Source: Bauldia sp. (GTDB lineage: Bacteria; Pseudomonadota; Alphaproteobacteria; Rhizobiales; Kaistiaceae). Taken from it: a stretch of 64,000 nt of DNA. Position 1 is the first letter of the stretch. Every line of letters begins with the position of its first letter. A program made the translations under genes and the position numbers. Shown here piece by piece: positions 51,694-58,943 of the stretch. The stretch is from assembly GCA_022841545.1 (NCBI GenBank), contig JALHRF010000001.1, positions 1 to 64,000 on the forward strand, written 5' to 3'. A model generated the notes under the pieces. It worked only from the letters and a program-made list of their open reading frames with translations. It searched no databases and was not told the origin of the DNA.

Positions 51694-51768
51694 AGGAGGA
51701 AGACCGATGATCCGTACAGCAATGATCGCCACGACCCTTTTGGCCGGGCTCGCCGTACCGGCCTTCGC
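51694..51768 (+). repeat. Leader of the SH3 gene (copy 2 of direct repeat)
   Basis: This is the intact partner of the 50618-50692 repeat, containing the ribosome site AGGAGGAAGACCG, the ATG at 51707 and the signal-peptide codons. It differs from the other copy at six positions and is continuous with an intact reading frame, so it is the original. Confidence 0.8.
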
Positions 51769-51961
51769 GAACACCAAGGCTACGACCGACGGTCTGTTCG
51801 TCAACATCCGGTCGGGACCGGGCGTGAACCACCCGGCGACCTGCCTGGCTTGGCCGAATGTGACCTTCAACGTGACCAAGTGCGAAGGCAACTGGTGTCA
51901 CGTCGAGTATCTGCGCTCGTCCGGCTGGATGGCCGCGAAGCACATCGTGCTTCAGGACTGA
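51707..51961 (+). CDS. Secreted bacterial SH3-domain protein (84 aa)
   Basis: This protein has a signal peptide (MIRTAMIATTLLAGLAVPAFA) and a single SH3b domain: GLFVNIRSGPGVNHPATCLA, VTKCEGNWCHVEYLRSSGWM. Two cysteine pairs (C45, C57, C62-type) suggest a disulfide in the periplasm. SH3b domains bind cell wall or proteins. It has a strong ribosome site. A degenerate copy of its leader lies upstream of DUF533. Confidence 0.85.
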   Translation: MIRTAMIATTLLAGLAVPAFANTKATTDGLFVNIRSGPGVNHPATCLAWPNVTFNVTKCEGNWCHVEYLRSSGWMAAKHIVLQD

Positions 51962-52078
51962 CGCTGCGATGAGGCTGGCGGCGTCGCGAAGCAGGGCGCC
52001 GCCGCCTGGCTGTCGACCCTACGCCGTCGTGGCGATGGCCGGTTCATGGTCCTCCCGCGCAGGATGGAGTTGCTACCG

Positions 52079-52429
52079 ATGCAGATTGAGAAGCCCGGCG
52101 ACGCCGTCGCGTCGCGCGAATTCCATGGCGGCTCCGCGCAGGCCGACTGGTGCCTCGAGTCGGATACGATGTACAACGTCATCGCTCGCCGCAATGCGCT
52201 GATGGGGTTGTGGGCCGGGCGAAAGATGGGGCTGGAGGGACCCGCCATGTCCCACTATGCCGGGATCGTCCATTTCTCGGACTACCAGGTCGCCGGCGAT
52301 GCCGATGTCGTCCGCAGGGTCTGCAGCGACCTCGCCGCGCACGGCCTCGATATCCGGGAGGCAGACGTCCGGCAGAAGCTGTCGGAGTTCCACAGGGAAG
52401 CCCTCCGCCAGTCGATCGCGACCGACTGA
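52079..52429 (+). CDS. DUF1476 protein (F1F0 ATPase zeta-inhibitor-like)
   Basis: This 116-residue protein starts at ATG 52079 (MQIEKPGDAVASREFHGGSA), with GGAG nine bases upstream. The DUF1476 signature is present: MYNVIARRNALMGLWAGRKMGL, AMSHYAGIVHFSDYQVAGDAD and VVRRVCSDLAAHGLDIREADV. In alphaproteobacteria the zeta subunit of this family inhibits the F1 ATPase. The N-terminal inhibitory segment seen in zeta (ERxxxFExKF) is not recognisable here, so this may be a divergent paralogue. Confidence 0.8.
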   Translation: MQIEKPGDAVASREFHGGSAQADWCLESDTMYNVIARRNALMGLWAGRKMGLEGPAMSHYAGIVHFSDYQVAGDADVVRRVCSDLAAHGLDIREADVRQKLSEFHREALRQSIATD

Positions 52430-52469
52430 CCGGGCGTTGCACGGCATACCCGTACCGAGAGAAAGAAGT

Positions 52470-53318
52470 ATGGCTTTCAAGGACCTCATGCTCCAGGCGA
52501 GCAGCTACCCCGAGCCGACGCCGGCTGCGGCGATCAGGCAGGGCATCGACCTCGCAGCAGCCCTCGGGGCCCACGTCTCCGCCCTGTCGTTCGGGATCGA
52601 ACTTCCGAGGCCCGGCAACGCGCTCGCCAATGCGCTCCTCGGCCTACCCGGAATGGTCGCGGCGGAGGAGGAGAAGAGCGTGGAGCGCGCGCGCGATCTG
52701 ATGAGCCTGTTCGAGAGGCTGGCGACCGAGCGCGGCGTTCAGCATGCACAGGTCATCGAGACGTCGACGACATCGGAACTGCCGGCCGCAGTGACCGAAC
52801 ACGCACGGACATACGATGTCGCGATGATCCCCGTGGGCGAAGTGCCGGGCCTTCAGCAGTACGTCGCCGAGAGCGTGATCTTCGGGTCCGGTCGCCCGGT
52901 GATCGTCCTGCCCGCGGCGCCGAAGCGCGACGCCGCGCTGTCCCTCGATGTCGTCGGCGTGGCCTGGGATTTCAGCCGGCCCGCTGCCCGGGCCGTCGCG
53001 GATGCGCTCCCGATCCTGAAGCTTGCCAGGACCGTCCGGGTCGTGACGATCACGGAGGAGAAGACGATCGACACCCGGCGCACGGCCGCTGACCTCGCAA
53101 GGCACCTCGCGCGCCACGGCATCGAGATCGTCGTGGACGAGGAGCCGGCGCGCGGCCGCCCGATCGGCCAGGCCGTCAAGGAATATGCATCGGCGCGCGA
53201 CCTCGGGCTCCTGGTGATGGGCGCATACGGGCACTCGCGGCTCCGGGACTTCGTCCTGGGCGGGGCAACCAAGAGCATCGTCGCCAACCCGCCGCTGCCG
53301 GTGCTGCTCGCACACTGA
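52470..53318 (+). CDS. Universal stress protein, two-domain
   Basis: This 282-residue protein starts at ATG 52470 (MAFKDLMLQASSYPEPTPAA). It has two USP folds. The first lacks the nucleotide motif; the second has VVMG-like LGLLVMGAYGHSRLRDFVLG followed by GATKSI, the GxxG-9x-GAT ATP-binding signature. Proteins of this type associate with membrane or redox stress. It is in the same orientation as TerC and the sodium-channel gene downstream. Confidence 0.9.
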   Translation: MAFKDLMLQASSYPEPTPAAAIRQGIDLAAALGAHVSALSFGIELPRPGNALANALLGLPGMVAAEEEKSVERARDLMSLFERLATERGVQHAQVIETSTTSELPAAVTEHARTYDVAMIPVGEVPGLQQYVAESVIFGSGRPVIVLPAAPKRDAALSLDVVGVAWDFSRPAARAVADALPILKLARTVRVVTITEEKTIDTRRTAADLARHLARHGIEIVVDEEPARGRPIGQAVKEYASARDLGLLVMGAYGHSRLRDFVLGGATKSIVANPPLPVLLAH

Positions 53319-53486
53319 CGCCGGGAGCGCGACCCGCGTGCGCGAGAACCGCTTCGCCGAGGAGCGCGGGTGATCCGCGGAACCGGGATCGGTCTCTTCG
53401 CGGCGCTCGCCTGCCGCAACACCGCATCGACGCACTGAAGACCGCAAGAACAGTCCTCCGGGCGCCCGGAACGAGCAAGGATTTCC

Positions 53487-54476
53487 ATGGAACTGCTAGC
53501 AGACTTCCTGACCAGTGACTTCCTCGGCAAGGCGGTCTGGCTTTGGCTCGCCTTCCTCGTTGTCGTCGGCGCCCTGCTCGCCTTCGACCTCGGCGTCCTC
53601 CACAAGAGCGACAAGGAACTCGGCATCGCCGAAAGCCTGACCCTCTCGGCGTTCTATATCGCGGTCGCGATCCTGTTCGGCGTCTGGCTGTGGTGGTCGA
53701 TGGGCCCGACCGCAGGCATCGAGTATTTCACCGGCTATGCGCTCGAGAAGGCCCTGTCGATCGACAACGTCTTCGTCATCTCCCTGATCTTCGGCTACTT
53801 CGCGATACCCGCCAAATACCAGTATCGGGCCCTGTTGTGGGGCATCATCGCCGTCCTGGTGCTGCGCGGCATCATGATCGGGGTGGGTGCGGCGCTGGTG
53901 CAGCAGTACGAGTGGGTACTCTATATTTTCGGCGTCTTTCTCATCGGTACCGGGATCAAGATCCTGGTGATCGGCGAGAGCGAGAGCGACGTGTCGAAAA
54001 ACCCGATCGTGCGCTTCCTCTCCAGGCGCATGAACGTCTCGACCGAGCTGCACGGGTCGCACTTCTTCGTGCGCAAGGTCGATCCCGCGACCGGCAAGCT
54101 GGTGCGGTTCGCCACGCCGCTGTTCCTGGCGCTGGTGATGATCAACATCGCCGACCTCGTCTTCGCGGTCGACTCGGTGCCGGCGATCTTCGCGATCACC
54201 ACGGACACCTACATCGTCTATACCGCGAACATCATGGCGATCCTCGGGCTCCGCGCCCTCTATTTCGCGCTGGCCGCCATGGTGCATCGCTTCGAGTATC
54301 TGAAGTACGCGCTGGCGATCGTTCTCGTGTTCATCGGGGCGAAGATCTTCTGGAACCAGATCGTCGGCAAGCTCGACCCGGCCATCTCGCTCGGCGTGAC
54401 GCTTTCGATCATCGCGCTGGGGGTGCTGTTCTCGCTCTGGAAGACCCGCACCGCCTCCCGGCACGGTGCGAGCTGA
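53487..54476 (+). CDS. TerC family integral membrane protein
   Basis: This 329-residue protein starts MELLADFLTSDFLGKAVWLW and has eight to nine membrane segments. Family signatures are VVVGALLAFDLGVLHKSDKEL, GYALEKALSIDNVFVISLIFG and LVMINIADLVFAVDSVPAIFA with conserved acidic residues inside membrane segments. TerC/Alx proteins export manganese or act in metal-loaded protein maturation. It follows the universal stress gene. Confidence 0.92.
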   Translation: MELLADFLTSDFLGKAVWLWLAFLVVVGALLAFDLGVLHKSDKELGIAESLTLSAFYIAVAILFGVWLWWSMGPTAGIEYFTGYALEKALSIDNVFVISLIFGYFAIPAKYQYRALLWGIIAVLVLRGIMIGVGAALVQQYEWVLYIFGVFLIGTGIKILVIGESESDVSKNPIVRFLSRRMNVSTELHGSHFFVRKVDPATGKLVRFATPLFLALVMINIADLVFAVDSVPAIFAITTDTYIVYTANIMAILGLRALYFALAAMVHRFEYLKYALAIVLVFIGAKIFWNQIVGKLDPAISLGVTLSIIALGVLFSLWKTRTASRHGAS

Positions 54477-54568
54477 CGATCCAGATCGACGGGGTCCATG
54501 GCCGTGAATCGCATCCCGCGCCGTGGCGACGGGCCGCCCCGGCCGGCGGCCCGCCGCTCTCACGCCCA

Positions 54569-55444
54569 ATGCGGCCTGGGCCGGAAGGCATCGTGACCGG
54601 CTGGCTTCGCTCGATCGTCCTCGATCCGCGCACGGAGCGCGCGGTCATCGTCTTGATCATCCTCAACGCGATCACCCTCGGGCTCGAGACGAGCGAGACC
54701 GTGATGACCTCCTACGGGGCGCTCCTGCTGGCGATCGACCGGGTCATTCTCGTGATCTTCGTCGTCGAGATCGCAGCAAGGATCGTCGTCTTCCGGCAGG
54801 CCTTCTTCCGTGATCCGTGGAACATCTTCGACTTCCTCGTCGTCGGGATCGCCCTGGTGCCGGCGACCGGGCCGTTCTCGGTGTTGCGCTCGCTCAGGGT
54901 CCTGCGGGTGCTCCGCCTGATCACCCGCGTGCCTTCACTGCGGCGCGTGGTCGGGGGCCTGCTGACCGCGCTGCCGGGCATGGGCGCCGTTGGCGCGCTC
55001 CTGTGCCTGCTGTTCTACGTGTTCTCCGTCATGGCGACCAAGCTCTTCGGGCAGCAGTTTCCGGACTGGTTCGGCACGATCGGCGCCTCCGCCTATTCCC
55101 TGTTCCAGATCATGACCCTGGAAAGCTGGTCGATGGGCATCGTTCGCCCGGTCATGGATTCGTTTCCCTTTGCTTGGGCGTTCTTCGTGCCCTTCATCGT
55201 CGTCACCACCTTCGCCGTCCTGAACCTGTTCATCGGCATCGTCGTCAACGCGATGCAGGCAGAACAGGAGAAGGTGGCGACCGAGGGCAGCACCGCGGAG
55301 CGCGACATGATCCGCGAAGAGACGGCGCCACTGGTCGAGGAGATTAAGACGCTTCGCATTGAGATCGCCAAGCTGCAGCAGTCGATCGAACTCAATCACT
55401 CAGACGCGGTTTCCGGCTCGCAGCGGATGAATGTCGGTCTCTAG
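54569..55444 (+). CDS. Voltage-gated sodium-channel-type protein (NaChBac family)
   Basis: This 291-residue protein has six membrane helices. The S4 helix at about residues 105-125 has arginines every third residue (VLRSLRVLRVLRLITRVPSLR). The selectivity filter is TLESWSM at residues 183-189, as in sodium-selective bacterial channels. The C terminus holds a coiled-coil (LVEEIKTLRIEIAKLQQSIE) for tetramer assembly. ATG 54569 is given; GTG 54593, with GGAAGG just before it, is possible. Confidence 0.92.
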   Translation: MRPGPEGIVTGWLRSIVLDPRTERAVIVLIILNAITLGLETSETVMTSYGALLLAIDRVILVIFVVEIAARIVVFRQAFFRDPWNIFDFLVVGIALVPATGPFSVLRSLRVLRVLRLITRVPSLRRVVGGLLTALPGMGAVGALLCLLFYVFSVMATKLFGQQFPDWFGTIGASAYSLFQIMTLESWSMGIVRPVMDSFPFAWAFFVPFIVVTTFAVLNLFIGIVVNAMQAEQEKVATEGSTAERDMIREETAPLVEEIKTLRIEIAKLQQSIELNHSDAVSGSQRMNVGL

Positions 55445-56211
55445 CTCAGCTAGTCCCGCCCGAGGACGGCGCGGGGATCAAAAGCAAAGGGCAATTGGTA
55501 GGCAGCGGAGATGCGAAACCGACGGAGGTTCTGTCTGCAAATAATCGAACAAAATCAATTTCTTGGGTCTCCGTACTGGGAGCGGTCCAGTCCACAGGTC
55601 GAGAGAATTTCGACGGAGAGAGAACGTCACAGCCAAAGTTGCCTATGAGCGCAGTCCAGAGGGTCCGCCGCCGAACCGCGCGATTCCTTGGCGTTTCTTA
55701 GCCGCCTTCGTAGGCGGAGACCTTTCACCTGGTTGGGACTGGCGGAGGGAGAGAAACCCCCGTCCAACGTTCTCTGGGGAAAAGGGCGGATTTCTGCGAT
55801 TATATTCTACCGCAGACTTCCGCCCGCGCGCTCGAACTCGAGCCCGGTCCGTTCCAGCCAAGCGGCGATCGCCGCCGGTTCAGATCCGACGCGGCCTTCC
55901 TTTCGCGCGTCTCGTCGACCGCGCAGATCGACGTCTCGTTCGTCGAGACATCCAGGCAGACGTAGTGCTTCATGGCCCCCCTCCTTCGCGTAGCTGCCTC
56001 ATGGATCAGGCGATCGGCGTCAGCTTTGATGACGCCCGCCAAACCGTCACCGGCGCGGCGGTTGCGCCAAGCCGATTGCCCCATCTCTGGAGAAATACCC
56101 CAAACGACGGCTACTCCGAACCAATGTTGCGCTTATCCGGCAGGCATTATGGAAGCGAAAATACGACGCAACCGAATACGCCTGCCGAAACGGCAAATCC
56201 GCCCACGCGGC
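55445..56211. other. Long non-coding stretch with an IS110 fragment
   Basis: No intact gene is seen over 767 bases, except for the IS110 remnant at 55807-55973. The plus-strand frames here have weak or no codon bias and no recognisable domains. The region probably holds a rearrangement scar between the channel gene and the minus-strand stress genes. Confidence 0.6.
55807..55973 (-). pseudogene. IS110 family transposase fragment (N terminus, frameshifted)
   Basis: From ATG 55973, with GGAGGGGGCC upstream, it reads [20 protein letters not shown] and then [11 protein letters not shown], the start of IS110 (DEDD) transposases with the first catalytic aspartate. The homologous frame then changes to [19 protein letters not shown] before a stop at 55807. 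Only about 55 codons remain of about 400. It is a remnant of an insertion sequence. Confidence 0.8.
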
Positions 56212-57042
56212 CTAGTGAGACAATAGCGCCGGTAGTTGCAGATCTTTCAAGATTCCGCTCGTAGCTCCACCCATGACAAAATCCCTCATACGCGAGTGAC
56301 CGAAGCCGCCCATCACTATCATCCCGGCTCCGATTTCCCGGGCCTCCTCCTGCAAGGTCTGGGCGATGGGGCGCCCTCGACCCTTTACCAGTGCCGCGGT
56401 CGCCTTGATGTCGTGCCGAGAGAGGTGTTCGGCAAGCCGCTTCCCGGGATCGTCGTGGGAGAGAACCTTCTCGTCGGTGACCGACGCTATCGTGACGCTT
56501 CGCGCGCGTTGCAGGAATTCGCGCGCCTCGGACACCGCCCGTGTCGCCACCCGACTTCCATCCCATGCAATCATGACATGCTCCAGATCGATCGCGGGCA
56601 AAGCGTCTGGAATGACAAGCGTCGGTCTGCCTGACCCGAATATCGCCGCCTCTGCGACGGCTCGAGTCGCTTCATCGCCCTCGCCGACGCCGGCAAGGAC
56701 AAGATCATGGTAGTGGGCAAAGGTCGTCACGATGTCCCCAGCGGCGCTCTGGAGGCAGTCAATGTTCGTTGTTCGGAACTCCACCGCTTCCATCTGCGTC
56801 AAAAGAGCTTCCACGACTGCCGCTCCACGCTCCCGGCATCGTTCCCTGGCCTCGCTGATCATTGCGGGCACATCGAGAAGCAGGTTGCCCAAAGCACTCG
56901 CAACGCGTGGAAAGTCGGCGATGATCGCGAGTGCGTGAACATCCGCATCAAGATGTCGTGCGACGGCGACAGCGTGGCGGGCAAAATTGGCTGTGTTCCC
57001 GTCGGGGTACGTGACGATCGGAACGAGGATGTCCAGTTTCAT
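56212..57042 (-). CDS. Universal stress protein, two-domain
   Basis: This 276-residue protein starts at ATG 57042 (MKLDILVPIVTYPDGNTANF) with GGAGG upstream. The second domain has MIVMGGFGHSRMRDFVMGGA and TSGI, the ATP-binding signature of USPs. It is similar to the plus-strand gene at 52470 in this terminal part, so the two are paralogues. The gene lies near the antiporter and ATPase genes. Confidence 0.9.
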   Translation of the reverse strand: MKLDILVPIVTYPDGNTANFARHAVAVARHLDADVHALAIIADFPRVASALGNLLLDVPAMISEARERCRERGAAVVEALLTQMEAVEFRTTNIDCLQSAAGDIVTTFAHYHDLVLAGVGEGDEATRAVAEAAIFGSGRPTLVIPDALPAIDLEHVMIAWDGSRVATRAVSEAREFLQRARSVTIASVTDEKVLSHDDPGKRLAEHLSRHDIKATAALVKGRGRPIAQTLQEEAREIGAGMIVMGGFGHSRMRDFVMGGATSGILKDLQLPALLSH

Positions 57043-57202
57043 TTCAACGGTCCTCCGTGGCACGAAACGTTCAAGGCACTCCGGGCGGAGACGCTTGTGG
57101 TCACGAGGGCGCCACGCCCTGGCGGGCGGCGATGCGAAGACTCCGTGTCGAACCGGCAGCTCGGGAAGAAGCCTTCACACTGCGGTCCGATCACTCCGCC
57201 GA

Positions 57203-58924
57203 TCATGTCCTCATCTCGCGCTGCGCGTCGGGCTCTATCGGGTCGAGTCGAACCGGCCGCTCGTTAGACCCGATCAACTCGACGGCGCGGTCCGCGGCAT
57301 CCTGGAAGGGATCGAGGGCGAGGTCGGCGCCCAGCAGCAGAAGCGTCTCCGCATCGACTTCCGCGGTCGTCGTGACCGCGATCGCCCCGCGGAAACCGTG
57401 TTCCCGCAGCGACTGTATCAGCACATGCCGGGCATCGGGATGGTTGACGCCGGTATTCGGCTCGCGAATGGTCGACACGACCCATTGCGATGCAGAGAGC
57501 GGGAGGCTCGCGATGAATTCCGGGTCCGAGACATCGCCGTAGACCGCGTCCAGTCCGTCCTCACGCCAGCGTCTTACCGCTGCGGGACTGAAGTCGATGC
57601 CAAGCACCCGGTAGCTTTTGGCGGCGAGCCGTCGGCCGATCGTGCCGCCATAGCGACCGAGGCCGAACATGATGATGTCGTAGGGTTCGGCGGAGGTGAC
57701 CGATTCATCGGCGGCCTCGCGGCGTCCGCTCCTGCCGAATATGCCCAGCAGCGGCTCGCAGAGGGCGTAGAGTTCGTGCGAATAGGTGATCATGTAGGTC
57801 GAGGCTGCGATCGTGATCAGTCCGACCAGCGTGACGAGGCCGAGGGCGTCGGTGCCCACATGCCCGATGCTCACACCCATGGCCATGAATATCAGGGAAA
57901 ACTCGCTGATCTGGGCGACGGTCAGACCGGCGAGGAAGCCGGTGCGACGGCGGTATCCGAGCCCGGTCATGATGGCGAGCACGATCACTGGATTGCCGAT
58001 GAGGACGAACAGTGAAAGCACGATCGCGGCGACGGTGTCCTGGCCGAGGCTGGCGAGATCGAGCCGCGAGCCCAGTGCGATGAAGAAGAACAGGAGCAGG
58101 AAGTCGCGGAGCGGCGCGAGCCGGGCGGCGATCGCGTCGCGGAACGGGGTCGAGGCCAACGCGACACCGGCAAGAAGGCCGCCAAGTTCCTTGCCGAATC
58201 CGAGCTCGTCGCTCAGCGCGGCGAAGGACGCGGCGAGCGCAATGGCGAAGCTGATCAGGAGCTCGGGCGACCTGGCCAGGCGCTCGCATAGTGGATTGGC
58301 GAGGTAGCGTATGAAGATCAGCACGAGTCCGAGCATCAATGCGCCGGCGCCGAACACGCCGAGGACGTCGGTAACATCAGCATCACGGCGCGCGCCGATG
58401 CCGACTGCCGAAAGGACGATCATGGCCAGCACCACCACTAGGTCCTGGACGATCAGGAAGCCGAGGGCGATGCGGCCGTGGAGCGAATCGATCTCCCGCT
58501 TGTCGGAGAGGAGCTTGACGATGATGATCGTGCTCGAGAAGGTCAGGGCTACGGCGACATAGAGGCTGGTCACGGCATCCATGCCGAGGCCGAGGCAGAT
58601 CAGGAAGCCGAACGCGGAGGTGAAGATGACCTGCCCGAGTCCGGTGGCGAGCGACACCGGTCCGAGCGAGCGGATCAGCCCGACGTCGAGCCTGATACCT
58701 ACCAGGAAGAGTAGGATCGCGATGCCGAGTTCGGCGAGGAGATCAATGGGCTCGTTGGACTGCGCGATACCGAGCCCGGATGGCCCGGCGATGATGCCGA
58801 CCGCAATGAAGCTGACGATCAGCGGCTGACGGAACAGAAGGCCGAGGAAGCCGATCGCCGCCGCGAGCACCAGAAGGGCCGCGACTTCGTTGAAGATCGA
58901 GCCGGCGATCCATTCGGCCAGCAT
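57203..58924 (-). CDS. Kef-type cation:proton antiporter with TrkA-N domain
   Basis: This 573-residue protein starts MLAEWIAGSIFNEVAALLVL. The first 390 residues form a CPA2 antiporter (LAELGIAILLFLVGIRLDVG, ALGFLIVQDLVVVLAMIVLS, ELGFGKELGGLLAGVALAS). A cytosolic nucleotide-binding TrkA-N/RCK-like domain follows, with YDIIMFGLGRYGGTIGRRLA at about residue 420 and VVSTIREPNTGVN. It moves K+ or Na+ against H+. It is 19 bases from the P-type ATPase gene, so co-transcribed. Confidence 0.92.
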   Translation of the reverse strand: MLAEWIAGSIFNEVAALLVLAAAIGFLGLLFRQPLIVSFIAVGIIAGPSGLGIAQSNEPIDLLAELGIAILLFLVGIRLDVGLIRSLGPVSLATGLGQVIFTSAFGFLICLGLGMDAVTSLYVAVALTFSSTIIIVKLLSDKREIDSLHGRIALGFLIVQDLVVVLAMIVLSAVGIGARRDADVTDVLGVFGAGALMLGLVLIFIRYLANPLCERLARSPELLISFAIALAASFAALSDELGFGKELGGLLAGVALASTPFRDAIAARLAPLRDFLLLFFFIALGSRLDLASLGQDTVAAIVLSLFVLIGNPVIVLAIMTGLGYRRRTGFLAGLTVAQISEFSLIFMAMGVSIGHVGTDALGLVTLVGLITIAASTYMITYSHELYALCEPLLGIFGRSGRREAADESVTSAEPYDIIMFGLGRYGGTIGRRLAAKSYRVLGIDFSPAAVRRWREDGLDAVYGDVSDPEFIASLPLSASQWVVSTIREPNTGVNHPDARHVLIQSLREHGFRGAIAVTTTAEVDAETLLLLGADLALDPFQDAADRAVELIGSNERPVRLDPIEPDAQREMRT

Positions 58925-58943
58925 CTAGTTCGTCCGCCCTGGC

